Part shown: positions 1 to 12,004 of the stretch, one piece after another
Layout: each line of letters opens with the position of its first letter
Position numbering within the stretch: the first letter of the stretch is position 1
Assembly (NCBI GenBank): GCA_034359265.1
Contig: CP136891.1
Span: 46,492,001 to 46,556,000, forward strand
DNA: 64,000 nucleotides
Direction of reading: 5' to 3'
Source of the DNA: Canna indica
Lineage: Eukaryota; Streptophyta; Magnoliopsida; Zingiberales; Cannaceae
Notes under the pieces: generated by a model
What the model was told of the DNA's origin: nothing
What the model saw: the letters and a program-made list of their open reading frames with translations, nothing else
Database searches by the model: none
Program-made: the position numbers and the translations under genes

Positions 1-586
1 CCAACGGTCCAAACGCTCTTTGACTTGGTCGACGTTGATTAGGAGTAGGTGTGGAGCATTTGTTGTATATATTGTCTTTGACTGTATCTTAGTTCATATT
101 GTTGTTTACTGTTGAGTTGACACTTTATACATGATGTTGATCATATTGTGATACTCCTACTCAGCATCCGCTCATTCCTGTTGTTATTGCTTCAAACTTG
201 CAGGGGTGAGCCTTTGATCTATAGGTCGAGGTGTAGATAGTTGATAGACAATCTCTAGATGTTGAGCTCTAATGGCGATTGTTTTAGTATTTTGTTCTAT
301 TTTATCGTCTTTACATACTTTCATTTTGATACTGATAATTTTGGAGTTTTGTAAAATATATATTATTAAATACTATGTTTAATCTTGTATCTGAATGAAT
401 TATCTTTTGTCATATGTATCGTTCGACTTTTTTATTGTAATTATTTGTTTCATGAGATGTCGGATTATGATTTTGCGATACGAATTGGTGGTTTCCTTCA
501 GTTGCCTAGTTTTCGAGTCGCCTACTGTCACTTTCGGAATGGAGCCACCTCGGGGCATGGTGGTGGATCCGAATCGGGGCGTGATA
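1..586 (+). repeat. 3' part of the 5' LTR of the Tekay-like element
   Basis: The sequence runs to GGGGCGTGATA, just before a tRNA-Met-type primer binding site, which is where a Tekay-type LTR should end. The left end of the LTR lies outside the window. A short GC-richer stretch with TTGCAGGGGTGAG near position 200 resembles motifs seen in Tekay LTRs. The TG...CA rule is relaxed here because the last bases read TA. Confidence 0.6.
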
Positions 587-594
587 GTATTTAT

Positions 595-606
595 TGGTAT
601 CATAGC
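595..606 (+). other. Primer binding site (tRNA-Met type)
   Basis: TGGTATCATAGC differs at one base from the common plant primer binding site TGGTATCAGAGC and lies 8 bases after the proposed LTR end. It would prime minus-strand cDNA synthesis. Confidence 0.75.
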
Positions 607-829
607 ATAGGATTAAAGGTTAGGTTAAGGTTAAGAGCTTAGGTGTCTTACCTTAACGATAATAGTTTATGTTGTAGGAGTTAAGTCGTAAGCTTTATTT
701 AAAATTGTTGTTCTACTTGTAGAGAGATGGCATCGAGGGGCTGTGTTGGGCCTATGAGGGAGGGGTCTTGAAGATCCAGGTGGAGATCATGATCGGGTGG
801 TTGTTCCTCGATGAGCACGTACTACTCAA

Positions 830-2170
830 GTGGCAACTCCGACTGTCAAGGGTCGAGGTGGACAAGCTAGTCGGGGTGCTCATCGGACTGGTCGTACTAC
901 TGGTGGCAGGGGTCGCAGTCATGGCACCTCGGTGCATGTTAATATAGAGGAGATGCATGATTTCACTCCTAGGGCTGGAGTGGTAGTGGAGGAGGGGCTA
1001 AGGCCGTACCAGTAGTCCCTCAAGCTGTTGGAGAGGGCTCGGCGGCGCATGTTCCTGCTATGCATGTTCCTACTGTGCCCCAGCCACAGTATGTGATGCT
1101 TGTACCGGGACCGCAAGGAGTCCCTACTAGAGCAGAATCATGGGAATCTCGCATGCTAAAGTTCCAACAGCTTGGCGAGGAGCATTTTGATAGTTTTGGG
1201 GGCAGTACAGATCCGATGATAGCTAGGAGATGGTTGGCAGGGGTGGAGGATACCTTTAAGGCACTTAGGTGCAAGGAGGAGGAAAAGGTGGAGTTGGTCA
1301 TGTTTTACCAGATTGATGGAGCCAAAGAGTGGGGAGAGCACGGGTTGCTACTAGAGATGGAGCTGATATTTCGTGGGCAGAATCCAGAGCAGCATTCTTC
1401 AGATACTTCCTAGTGAAATTTCGCCAGCAGAAGAAGCAAGAGTTCCTTGACCTGCGACAGGGGAGTCGTACCGTGGCAAAGTACGAGGCATAATTTGATA
1501 GACTGTCAGATTTTGTCTGCAAATGGTGGCCTCCGAGGACGCCAAGGCAGAGCACTTCTTCAGAGGGCTGAATTTTGCTATTCAGGATCGAATGTCCAGT
1601 TGTGACAATTTGGGAAACTATAGTCGGATTGTGGCTCGAACACTTTTAGTTGAGTGTATTCACTCGAGGATCACACAAGAGAAGCAAAAGGATCATCATG
1701 GTCGATTGCCACTTCCACTGGCTGCAGGAGGACAGGATAGGGGCCAAAGAGGCCATAGAACTCAGGCCCAGCCATCCTAGAGTGGATCTATTAGTGGTTA
1801 TTTCAGGCCGCAGAAGAAGGCAAATACGTACTCCTCTCAGGCATAGGGATCGTCCCAACCTTCACAGGCAACTCGAGATCACATATAAGAAGTCACTCCT
1901 GGACCTGGAGATCAGATAGGAGTCAGGACCAACCACTACTTTAGATGTGGAGACAATGGACATTTTGCGAGAGACTATCCCAGAGGCAGCAGTGTGTGCT
2001 ATCACTACAAGCAGTTTGGCCACATCAGTAGGAGTTGTCCAGCTAGGGGGATACCTAGGACTTCACAACAACGATCGAGAGGACATAGTCAGGGTCAAAG
2101 ACATACTAGTCATCAGAGACAGACCAATCAGTAGAGGCAGACTAGTCATACTCAGGCTCGAGCTTTTGCG
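830..2170 (+). pseudogene. Broken gag of the Tekay-like element
   Basis: Gag would form the retrotransposon particle. Around 1120-1360 the translation reads like Retrotrans_gag (FDSFGGSTDP, then ARRWLAGVEDTFKAL), preceded by a Gly/Arg-rich segment at about 850-930. The reading frame then shifts, and fragments of the rest of gag (a VAKYEA-like segment near 1480) follow in other frames. At 1993-2040 a zinc knuckle survives as CYHYKQFGHISRSC, in which the second expected Cys is Tyr; a poorer knuckle (CGDNGHFARDY) precedes it. Multiple stops and frame changes make this non-coding today. Confidence 0.8.
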
Positions 2171-3310
2171 TTGACATGGGAAGAGGCACGTCAGGCGTCA
2201 GGATCAGTGGTTCGAGGTATTATTTTAATTTTTGATTTACTTGCTCATGCACTAATAGACACTGGTAGCACTCATTCTTTTATATCTCCGTTTATGGTTG
2301 CCAAATTGAGGAGAGAGCCTACACCCAAGGCAAGTGGTTTATCTATACTCACAGCGTCAGCGTCAGGTGATGCGATACAATTGAACCACGAGTTAAAGGG
2401 GTGTAGACTCAAGTTGGAAGATGTTGAGATTTTGGTAGATTTGCTTGTGCTAGATTTCTCCGATTTCAACATTACCTTGGGCATGGATTGGCTTGCTGCC
2501 AACCATGCTAGAGTCAATTATCGAGAAAAAGTGGTTGTGTTTTCTCCCCCTAATGAGTTGTCGGGCCTACCACTAGAGCCAGCCTAGCACAGCTCCTAAT
2601 TTGAAGGCACCCTACCATATGGTGCCTAAGGAATTGGAGGAGCTAAAGGGATAGTTGTAGGAACTTCTAGATAAGGGATTTATCCGTCCTAGTGTGTCAC
2701 CTTGGGAAGCTTTAGTTCTATTTGTGAAAAAGAAGGATGAATCTTTGAGGCTCTACATCGATTACAGACAATTGAATGTAGTGACTGTTAAGAACAAGTA
2801 CTCGTTGACTCAGATTGATGACTTGTTTGATCAATTATGGGATACTTGTGTGTACTCAAAAATTGATTTGAGATCCGGGTATCATCAGTTGAGGATGAGC
2901 AGGATGTGTAGAAGACTACTTTCCATAAGATTCGGGCATTTCGAGTTTTTGGTTATGTCATTTGGGTTAACGATTGTACCTGCAACATTTATGGATCTGA
3001 TGAATTGTATCTTTTTGAACTATTTAGACCGGTTCGTGATTGTTTTTATTGATGATATTCTGGTGTACTCCAAGTCAGAGGATGAGCATGAAGAGCACTT
3101 GAGGATTGTTTTGGGTGTATTGAGGAGGGAGTGATTGTTTGCTAAATTCAGTAAGTGCTTATTCTGGCTCAGAGAGATTGGCTTCTTGGGGCATGTAATT
3201 TCTGGTGCTGGTATATTAGTGGATCCTCATAAGATTGAGGCAATAATGAACTAGCAGATGCCTAAGACGATGCATGAGATTCATGACTTTTTTTACTAGC
3301 AGGCTACTAT
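2171..3310 (+). pseudogene. Broken protease and reverse transcriptase of the Tekay-like element
   Basis: The aspartic protease active site is clear as ALIDTGSTHSFIS (about 2250-2285) and is followed by GMDWLAANHARVNY, typical of Ty3 proteases. Reverse transcriptase begins near 2640 (LDKGFIRPS) and shows [20 protein letters not shown] and FIDDILVYS (the YVDD-box position). Stops interrupt it: two TAG codons near 2651-2666 stand where related elements have Gln, and a TAG at 3252-3254 stands where Trp is usual. The domain breaks off after an LAGYY-like segment at about 3310, where an LTR-like fragment begins. Confidence 0.88.
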
Positions 3311-3315
3311 TGTAG

Positions 3316-3948
3316 TGTTGGCATAAGATTTTCAACCTTGGTCTTAATCTCGGCATAAGATTGAGGCTACTAATGTTTTCATGGAGAAATATTTTCAAGT
3401 TCCATATCGGTTAGCGCACAACGTCCGAAATCGGAGAAATCGGCAAGGACGCTCGTCGTCGATCGAGATTCTTCGGGAAGAATAGAGTTTAGATTTAGGG
3501 TGTCTAGAAAGATTGTATTAATCCTCTTTATGATGCAAATATCCCTAGGACATGAATCTAATCTATTACCAAGAGTTTTGAAGTCATAAACAACATTCCG
3601 GATGTGATGTTGTAACATCCCAGAATAGCCCGAAACATCCCGGATGGACATTTCGGAATAGCTCGAAACATCCCAAATGGACATCCCAGAATAGCTCGAA
3701 ATAACCCGGAACATCCCGGAATGGCCCGGAACATCCCGGTTCGATATTCCAGAATAGCCCGAAATATCCCAGATGAACACTCCATAATAGCCCGAAAAGT
3801 ACCATTACTTTCCAGCTCAAACTATCCAGAATGCCCTCACCGACTCTATTTTGAATTTTTACCCGTTGAGCTTGTTGGAAATCGAGCCCCTACCCTTAGG
3901 ATCTCTATATAAGCTCTCAAACTTGCTTTTCCAAGTAATCTAAAGGGG
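3316..3948 (+). mobile_element. Ty1/copia LTR-like fragment inserted in pol
   Basis: It begins TGTTGGCATAAGATTTTCAA, closely resembling the start of the intact solo LTR at 30230. Later segments (TTCAAGTTCCATAT, then AAATCGG-rich sequence, then GTCGTCG) also run parallel to that LTR. A TATA-like TCTATATAAG lies at 3903-3912. TGTAG is found on both sides (3311-3315 and 3949-3953), consistent with a target duplication, but the right end is AAAGGGG rather than CA, and about 20 codons of the host RT/RNase H linker are missing. A truncated or rearranged LTR is therefore more likely than a clean solo LTR. Confidence 0.6.
3610..3795 (+). repeat. Minisatellite, about 20 bp unit
   Basis: Imperfect tandem copies built on AGAATAGCCCGAAACATCCC, with variants GGAATAGCTCGAAACATCCC and GGAATGGCCCGGAACATCCC. 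Some copies carry a GGATGGACAT spacer. It sits inside the LTR-like fragment and produces repetitive spurious ORFs on the minus strand. Confidence 0.85.
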
Positions 3949-5985
3949 TGTAGTTGACAAGTAAAGGGGTGCAATTTGTTTGGGATGAGAAGAGTGAGGC
4001 TAGCTTCGAAGAGCTTAAAAAGAGGCTCACTACTACACCTATATTGGTGATTCCTTCTAGGAAGGATGGTTTTATCTTGTACACTAATGCATCCATCCAA
4101 GGTCTTGGTATTGTTCTGATGCAATATGGGCGGATGGTAGCTTATGCTTCTAGATAGCTTAAAGAGCATGAAAAGGACTACCCAGTGCATGATTTGGAGT
4201 TAGCTGCCATCAAATTTGCCCTAAAGATATGGCGACACTATCTCTATGGTGTTACTTTTGAGATATTCACAGATCATAAGAGCCCTAAGCACCTATTCAC
4301 TCAGAAGGATTTAAACATGAGATAGAGGAGATGGATGGATTTTCTTAAGGATTATGACTGCACTATTAATTATCATCTTGGCAAAGCGAACGTTGTGGTG
4401 GACACCTTAAGGAGGAAATATGTGGGGATGTGTTAGCATCTCAGAGTTACAAAGTCAGAGCTGATCAGACAATTGTCATAGCTTAGCTTGGACTTGGTGG
4501 GCTAGACTCATAGCAGACTGCTTGAAGAGTTGACTGCACAATCGTCGATAGTGGAGCGGATTCGATAGTGTCAGATGGAGGATCGTTACCTTCGGGTCAT
4601 TGCACAAGAATTGGAGCAAGGCACTCAATTGGACTTCTCAGGGGACAATGATGGCACCTTGCAATTTTGTGGAAGGTTGTGTGTTCCTGAGAAGCACCCA
4701 GTGAAGGAGGAGTTGTTGGAAGAGGCTCACATGTCTCGTTTTTCTATACACCCAGGAAGTTCGAGGATGTATAAGGACTTGCGGAAGTCTTATTGGTGGC
4801 GTGGGATGAAGAGAGATGTTGCTAATTATGTGGCGAGATGTTGGGTCTGTCAGCAGATAAAGGCCAAGCATATAGACCGGCAGGAAAGCTCCAGAACCTC
4901 CCTATTCCTGAGTGAAAATGGGAGCACAGCACTAAGGACTTTGTGACTAGGCTTCTGAGGATGCAGAAGGGGCACGACTCGATTTGGGTGATTGTGGATC
5001 GATTGACGAAGTTGACCCACTTTTTGTCGGTTAAGAAGACTTATTCCTTGGACATGTTAGCTCGGTTGTACTGTATAGAGATAGTGAGGTTGCATGGTGT
5101 ACCTGCTAGCATCATTTCAGATAGGAACCTCTGTTTCACTTCACAGTTTTGGCAAAGTTTACAAAGGGCTTTGGGTAACGAGCTTCGGTTCAAGACAACA
5201 TTCCATCCACAAACTGATGGACTGTTCGAGCGCACTATTCAAACATTGGAAGATTTTTTGCGTGCTTGTGTTCTAGACTTTGGGGGAAACTGGGAGAGTC
5301 ATCTACATTTGGTGGAGTTTGCTTATAATAATAGATATCATTCAGCTATTTAGATGGCTCCATTTGAGGCTCTTTACGGACGAATGTGTAGGTCCCCGAT
5401 GCAATGGGACGAGGTGGGTGAGCGACGTCTTTTGGGACTGAAGCTGGTCCAGTGAGATGTCGAGTTGGTCCAGAGGATCAGGCAAAGGTTGCTTACAGCT
5501 CGAAGTCGATAGAAGAGCTATGCAAATCGACGAGGGAGGCTTGGAATTCTCAGTCGGGGATCATGTGTTCCTCAAGGTGTCCCTGACTAAGGGTGTAATG
5601 CGATTTGGCAAGAAAGGCAAGCTTGCACCGCGATACATTGGTCCTCTTGAGAACCTGGAGAGAGTTGGACCTCTTGCTTATCGGCTAGCATTGCCACGAT
5701 CATTGGCAGGAGTGCCAACGTCTTACATGTTTCTATGTTGAGGAAGCATGTGCCAGATCCTTCTCATATACTACAGGAGCCGACATTATAGATTAGAGAG
5801 GATACCAGTTATTAAGAGATGACAATGAGGATCCTTGACAAAAAGGAGCATCGACTTCGCAACAGGGTGGTCTCGTTGGTCAAGGTTGGTTGGCAACACC
5901 ATTCAGATGCAGAGGCCACTTGGGAGCATGAGGAGGATATCAGAGATCACTTCCCACACTTGTTCAACACTACAGGTACATAAAT
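3949..5985 (+). pseudogene. Broken RNase H, integrase and chromodomain-like tail of the Tekay-like element
   Basis: RNase H resumes at about 3955 (KGVQFVWDEKSEASFEELK) and continues to near 4420 with FTDHKS. The integrase zinc-binding region (SIHPGSSRMYKDL, YWWRGMKRDV, then CWVCQQIK) is at 4730-4860. The catalytic core follows at 4970-5355 (VDRLTKLTHF, SDRNLCFTSQFW, HPQTDG). A GPY/chromodomain-like tail lies at 5520-5985 (GKLAPRYIGP, then VGWQHHSDAEATWEHEEDI), the feature that marks chromoviruses. Many stops and frame changes are present, for example TAG at 5351-5353. Confidence 0.87.
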
Positions 5986-5999
5986 TTGGAGGACCAAAT

Positions 6000-6850
6000 T
6001 TCTTAAGGTGTTGAGGATGTAATATGCTGGTTCAAAGAAACTACAGGACCGAGTTGTAATTTGAGAGAGTGTGGGTCGTTATTTCCAAAAATACCTCCCC
6101 ACCGCTTCTTCCAACGCCACTCAGAACCTCTTTAATTTTATAAGAGTCGGCTCCTTCCCTTCCCTCTACCACCGAAGAAAAGAGTGATAGAGAGGGAGAA
6201 TGCGAAAAAGAGGAGCTCGCTAGAGATTACCTTCATCTTCACCGAAGCCAGACTTGAGGTAGGATTCTTCCCCTCATTACATTTGTTGCTTCCGTCGTTT
6301 TACTGATGTGGTCATCGGCGAGATAAAATCAGAGACAAGGGAGGAGGCCGAAAGTGGCTAGAGGCCATCGGAGCATGGGTTGATGCCGCTGCGCGTCGGC
6401 ACAGCTGCGCACTGCAGCGACCAGGTCGCAGTGTGCAGCTATGCGTGCTGCTGTCACGCCTTCTGGCACTGTCCGGAGCTCCATCGGTGGCCGTAGGCCA
6501 GTGGAGGAGGCGGCAAGGCCACCGGGGTAGGTCGCCGGCGGCAATAGGGCCGGTCGGTGACGAATTGGGGTGGAGGCAGGGGAGTCGGTATGAAACGGAG
6601 GAAGGGAGGAAGAGAATGATGGCGATTTGGTGCAATGGACTAGGATTTGGTGTAGGGATAAATAGTATATTAAATTATTTATTAATAGTTAATTAATCAT
6701 TATGGTAAGTGTCATAAAATAAATTAATTGGACGGTTTAAAGTCGTCGGGTGGAGACGGAGTGAATACAAAAATTGTAAATTTTCGCGTGTTGAACGTGA
6801 TGGTGGTATCGGATTTCAGATCAAAAATCGTTTGGTATCACTTATATATT
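6000..6850 (+). repeat. Polypurine-like tract and start of the 3' LTR
   Basis: The region GGAGGACCAAATTTCTTAAGG then TTGAGGA (about 5982-6018) occupies the place of the Tekay polypurine tract, and TGTAATATG at 6019 is the expected LTR start. TTTTATAAGAG near 6135-6145 could be the LTR TATA element, followed by CT-rich leader sequence. The expected LTR end (GGGGCGTGA-like) was not found by eye, so the right limit is nominal and the LTR is probably truncated. Confidence 0.5.
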
Positions 6851-7157
6851 TAGAAGTTTGTGTGAGTTGTTGTAATTCACCTAGTTGAGTGAGAAAATAT
6901 TATAAATATATTTGTATAGTGCAAGTCATTTGTTTATTATTGTTATTGGTCAAGCTCATTCTTAATCACATGACAAAATCCAAATTTCAGCTGCACAACC
7001 AACTTACACAACTAAGATGTGTTGGCTCGATGAAGTTGTTCCCTAACTAGCACCCATGTGCACGTACCAATGTCACCATACCAACTTTGAAGGACTCAAA
7101 AGGTCCAAATATTTTGTGTTGATCAACTTCAATTAGAGTAAGCATGTATATATATTA

Positions 7158-7261
7158 ACGTGGGATATATTCTTGTATCATGCATATTGGCAGTCAAACA
7201 TTATAGTTTACGTGGGATATATTCTTGTATCATGCATATTGGCAGTCAAACATTATAGTTT
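7158..7261 (+). repeat. Exact tandem duplication, 52 bp unit, two copies
   Basis: Copy one is 7158-7209 and copy two 7210-7261. Each begins ACGTGGGATATATTC and ends CATTATAGTTT. The copies look identical, so the duplication is recent or an assembly artefact. Confidence 0.93.
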
Positions 7262-7337
7262 GAAGGGTGATCTAGAGGTGCTCAAGGCATTGAGGTAACC
7301 CATTCCGTTTGGCATTGACGACATACACCTGCACCAC

Positions 7338-7397
7338 ATCTTCAATTCCACTCACACTGGTTTGATTGCATAATCTTCAATTCCACTCACACTGGTT
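7338..7397 (+). repeat. Short direct repeat, 25 bp copies, 35 bp period
   Basis: ATCTTCAATTCCACTCACAC followed by TGGTT occurs at 7338 and again at 7373. Confidence 0.85.
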
Positions 7398-7949
7398 ATT
7401 GTCTTTGGTACCAGGGAAACGCATCGCCTACTTATCAAGTGCGTGTCTGACTCCATATTATCTAATTGTAAAATGTATACTGTATCAATTACCATTAGCT
7501 TTTGTTACATAATTTTTTATAAATGTACGTGTACAACATGCACAAGGAGCTGATAACGTTCTTCTGCATCGTACAAAAGATGCGATTAGGATGCAAAAGA
7601 TGCTGCATAAATGTTAAGAGAAGATCGATGCAATTCAACGATAACTGAAAATTACACATTTTTATTATAATGCAATGTTATAGTAACTCAAGTGTAACAT
7701 TTGATGATTCATTCAAATTGTAAACAAGTTCTTAGAATGCTCATTTCATCGAGCTGATTTTTCAGGTATTTCTGTTGACAGTTTTGGAGTTTATACAAGC
7801 CTTTGTTTGTATCAAATTACTATGTGATTGATGAATTCCGAATGCTAGTTAGTTTACTTTGGATTCATCTTCAATCTTGTATTCCTACTTTCATCTTCTT
7901 CATTGCTTTCTTGAAGTATGCCTGCAATCCTGCATTGCTTCGCTAGCAA

Positions 7950-8640
7950 AGGTTTGAAATCAACAAGTGGCACCCACTGGAGAAGATGGCTGAATTCATA
8001 AATTCCATGATCCGATGGGATGGAATTTGAAGACTGGATTAGAATGATGCAAATGCTCTTTGTTTCCAAGATCTTTGGGATATGGCTAATGTCGATGGGC
8101 TGTGGAGTTGAGGCTTTTGCACGAGAGAATTAAGGATGTCCGTAAGTGCTATACTTCATTCAACAGGCAGTGGTGCCGAAGGTGTTCAAAAGGATTTCTT
8201 CTGTTAGAACCTCAAATGCTGCTTGGAACATCCGAAAGAATGCATTCCAAGGAAATGCAAAGGTTCAGAAAGTTTGAAAGCTTGTTCATGAAGGATGAAG
8301 ACCTGAACTTGTATTTCTCCAATGTGTTGGAGATAGTAAATTTTGGAGAAGAGGTGGTTTGGAGAAGAGGTGGTTGAGTAAAAAAATTTGGAGAAAATTC
8401 TTCAAAATCTTCCACAAAAAAATACGACCATTTCTCAAGGGAATGATGCGGCTAATGAATTTCTCGAGTCCTTGCTTTCTCATGCTTACAAAATGAACAG
8501 ATACAAGGAAAAGAAAGAGGAAAGTGCATTACAATCTCGCTTCAATAACAACAAATTAAAAAAAATAAATTTATCTGGAAAGGGCAAATCAAACTTCAAT
8601 ATATGGAAGGAGTTTGAAAAACAATGAATAAAAGGAGGAC
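7950..8640 (+). pseudogene. Broken copia gag (UBN2-type)
   Basis: Translated fragments in several frames match the copia gag plan: an FQDLWDMANVDG segment at about 8070-8100, YFIQQAV and RTSNAAWNI near 8150-8235, AFQGNAKVQK near 8245-8270, then a segment ending NVLEIVNFGEEV at about 8315-8350. Frameshifts separate nearly every block, so no gag protein can be made. Confidence 0.7.
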
Positions 8641-8819
8641 AAAAATCAAGTATCTGATTCCTCTAATTCTAAAAAGCAATCTTCTTTTCATAAGAAATTG
8701 CAATGTTATTACTGCACTAGAGAAAAAACTGCAATGTTATCACACATATTAAAAGAAACTAGAGACTGATGTCTAAACACACCAAACAAGCTAATCTATT
8801 TGAGGAAAATGATATAGAA

Positions 8820-11060
8820 AAAATTAAAGTTTTGCTTATGGCCAACAACAAGCATGCATGAAAGGTATTTGGTATACTGATAGTGAGTGTAGTAACCACA
8901 TGATAGATCTGTCTACTAAGACTAATAGAACACATTTGGTTGATGTGAAGTTGGGATGGGTCTGTTAGAAAAGCCCTGAGAAAAGGAGATGTCAAAGTCC
9001 ATAATGACATATCCAAGCTATCACCAATATGCTATATGTCCCTGAGCTTAACCTAATTTTTCTTAAGTATTGAGCAACTTATGAAAGAGGGTCACTTCCT
9101 AGTTTTTGTGGACCAAGCTTGCACAATTTTCACTGATAACTCAAAGAAAAAACTATTGAATAGAGTGCCAATTGCAAGAAACAATTTATTTGCTTATGAT
9201 CTTGGATTTTCAAGAAGAGCATTGAAGGTGGCAGTGAATGATGAAACCTTGTTATGGTAATGCAGATTCGGACATGCTAATTTTGATTATCTGGTCCATG
9301 AGTAATAATTCATTAGTGATAGGCATGCCTGACTTGAAGGATTCAAGCTTGAATTCATGTGTAGGATGTGTTTTGGAAAGATGTACAAGCTACCATTTCC
9401 TAAAGGAAAGGATAACAAAGCTACATAGCCTTTGCAGTTGGTACATGCTGATGTTTATGATTCAAGTCAAGCCGAATCCTTGAGTGATGAAAAGTATACT
9501 GTGGTGTTTGTTGATGACTGCATTAGATATATATTTAGGTATATTTTATCAAACAGAAATCAGAAGTTGTATTTAAAAACTTCAAAACTCGTGTTAACAA
9601 GGAATTCAATTAACCATTGAAAATTCTTGGGACTAACAAAGGTGGAGATTCTTGTCGAAGGAGTCCACTAAATTCTATGGGACTATTGGTTTAGAAGGCA
9701 ATTTACCACTATTTATACTCCTTAACATAATGGTTCCACTGGAAGGAGAAATAGAAGCACAATGGGGATGGAAAAATGCTTAAATAGATATTTTACTTCA
9801 GCATTGGAGAGTAACACTCCGGATGAATCCTTTTACAAAATTAAGCCTAATGTTGCTTATCTTTAAGTATTTGGCAAAGTAGCACTTGCCTATATACCTT
9901 CACAACTGCAATAAACGCTTGATGGCAATTGCATCAAGCCTACCTTCTTAGGCTATAACAATGAATCAAAGGGGTGCAGATTGCTCAACCCTCTAAGCAT
10001 GACTTTGCTTGTTAGCAGGGATGTTATAGTAGATGAAGCTTTGGCTTGGAATTGGACTAAGAAGAAAGTTGACAATAAACATCCTAGTTACAGTAACTAC
10101 ACTACACTGGTACTTTAGTAATCATTACTGAACATGGTGATAATGACGATCAAACCTTCAATCCTCCTTCAAATCCTACTGGAAATTATGAAATAAGCAA
10201 TGATGACTCTTCTAAAAGTGGTGATGATTTTCTTGCTAGAAGATATGGGAGTTTGAGAGAAATCTATAACATAACACTGAACATGTCAAGGAGCTAACTA
10301 GTTTTGTTGAAGCTATTTCTTATAAGCATAACTAATCACAACACCTGGAAACTAGTTGATCTACCTGAAAGAAAATTTGTTGTGGTTTGAAGTGGATCTT
10401 TTAATCAAATATAATTAGGATGGATCCATTCAGAGGTCACACTTGTTGCCAAAGAATTCATGCAATCTAAAGGAATTGATTACCAAGAAACATTTACCCC
10501 TATGGCAAGATTAGAGAGCACAAGAACTCTATTTTCTATTTTTACTCCAAAGAGATGGACCATGATCCAACTTGATGTCAAATCAGCCTTTCTCAATAGT
10601 GAATTGGTCGGGGAGGTGTATACTCAGCAACCTGAAAGTTATGTTGAAATTGGGAATGAAAACAAGGTGTATTTGCTAAGAAAACACTATATGAGCTGAA
10701 ACAAGCTACAAGAGTTTGGTACGAGAAGATAGACTTTACAAGAAGTATCAATGAGCATACCTTATATGTGTCCAAGGTTGTGCAAGCAGAAATTGTTTGG
10801 TTGTATGCCTCTATGTGCAAGACTTCTTTACTGGAAATCATGAAGAATTGATACATAAGTTAAAAGCAAGCATGTCTCAAACCTTTGAGATGATTGACCT
10901 TGGAAAAATGAGTTTTTCCTTTGTCTAGAGATCAAACATTGGGATTGGAGTCACTCAGATCAAATACACCTGTGATTTGCTAAAAAGGTTTAGCATGGAT
11001 CAATGCAATCTAGTGGGTACTCCTATGGTCGCCAATTTGATGCTAAGTTCTGCTCGCCCA
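8820..11060 (+). pseudogene. Broken copia pol (protease, integrase, reverse transcriptase)
   Basis: A protease-like segment with SNHMIDLSTKTN lies at about 8885-8930, with the active-site Asp-Ser-Gly degraded. A GAG-pre-integrase segment (NNLFAYDLGF, then CRFGHANFDYL) covers about 9180-9290. Integrase fragments include VHADVYDSSQ (9440-9475) and VVFVDDCIRYIF (9502-9537). The reverse transcriptase keeps YQETFTPMARLESTRTLFS and QLDVKSAFLNSELVGEVYTQQPE (10480-10640), then a GLKQATRVWYEK-like stretch at about 10695-10730 in a shifted frame. Stops are frequent throughout. Confidence 0.82.
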
Positions 11061-11639
11061 AGGGTATCAACCACGAGCATGCATTTTGTTGATGATATCA
11101 AATGAATATTTACTATCAAGTTAATATCTCAGTTTAGTGTATGATACGTGCGTAAAGTTGACATTTGAAAACAAATAAGCTCTATAAAAAGGCAAGAATG
11201 GTGACTTAGAGCAATAGCCATGTAAATGATAGATTTAGAACTTAGTAATCAAAATGTTATCCTTAGATGTCTTGGGCTGATCCCAATGCCTCAAAGCCTA
11301 GTATTGACCTAAAATGGCCCATTTTGGAAAAAACAAATAGTAGCTTTTCCAATCAAAATTCATACCAAGGTCAGACACCTTTTGGCCCAAGTTGAACGAA
11401 CATTAATGGAACTTTGCTCGAACTCTCAACAGATCAATCTTCAACTATTGCTAGCATCCACTACCTATTGCTACTTAACCGAAATAGCTATATAACCTCC
11501 TAAAATTTTATTAATCATGTTCATGCAATTTTAGTATCTTTTACTTGTCATTTACTAAATCTATTTATTAATTGGTTGCTATGTATAGTGATTGTAAAAT
11601 CGTTCCTTAGCACAGCATCTATCACTATCACAACGACTG
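11061..11639. other. No recognised feature
   Basis: Moderately AT-rich sequence between the copia RT remnant and the presumed 5' LTR of the second Ty3 element. Part of it may be further LTR sequence of either element, but no terminus was found. Confidence 0.35.
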
Positions 11640-11959
11640 ATAAATATATATCCGATAGAGATGCAACTGGTCAACCGCATACCCCCAGCCACATCATCAT
11701 CAAGTCAACCTTTCTCAGCCACATCAGCAAGTCAAACCAACCACTCATTAGATGCACCTCGCTGGGGACTCTACTATCAAAGAAGAGGCAAAAACCAAAC
11801 CAAACACTTCAACCATTAAAGTGCTTGGGAAGTATGAGATATGGGGAAACATCATGCATTTAATTCTTTTGGAAAACATCATCTATTTAACTCTCTTCTA
11901 TTACCCATGTAACAAATTCCAAGCACTTAGTTGGCTGGAATTATGACACTATTGTGCCC

Positions 11960-11967
11960 TATAAATA
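11960..11967 (+). promoter_or_regulatory. LTR TATA box
   Basis: TATAAATA lies about 160 bp before the LTR end and about 40 bp upstream of the CT-rich leader, a normal place for the U3 promoter of a plant LTR. Confidence 0.55.
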
Positions 11968-12001
11968 CCTATGGAAAAGAATGAAATGGCAAGTTGAATT
12001 T

Positions 12002-12004
<3 letters not shown>

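Larger units (their letters stand above)
1..6850 (+). mobile_element. Decayed Ty3/gypsy chromovirus, Tekay/Del-like
   Basis: Element order is LTR end, primer binding site, gag, protease, reverse transcriptase, RNase H, integrase, chromodomain-like tail, polypurine-like tract and the start of a 3' LTR, all on the plus strand. The LTR termini (start near TGTAATAT, end near GGGGCGTGATA) and a C-terminal chromodomain-like segment place it with Tekay/Del chromoviruses; that is established family knowledge applied to visible motifs. Every ORF is broken by stops and frameshifts and an LTR-like fragment splits pol, so it is non-autonomous. The right boundary is uncertain because the 3' LTR does not visibly run on to the end sequence seen in the 5' LTR. 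Confidence 0.85.
6851..7949. other. Intergenic sequence with two short tandem duplications
   Basis: No convincing coding sequence or element terminus is visible apart from the two direct repeats listed separately. It may hold the lost right part of the Tekay-like element and the LTR or leader of the copia element that follows. Confidence 0.4.
7950..11060 (+). mobile_element. Decayed Ty1/copia retrotransposon
   Basis: Gag (UBN2-like), protease, GAG-pre-integrase, integrase and reverse transcriptase fragments occur in the order expected for copia (integrase before RT). No LTR pair was recognised. The element seems to end within the last part of RT near 11060, without a clear RNase H, so both ends are probably lost. 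Confidence 0.82.

Noticed and set aside
6312..6696. GC-rich ORFs on both strands between the Tekay-like element and the AT-rich DNA
   Set aside because: They fall in presumed LTR leader sequence, overlap on opposite strands and match no family I recognise.
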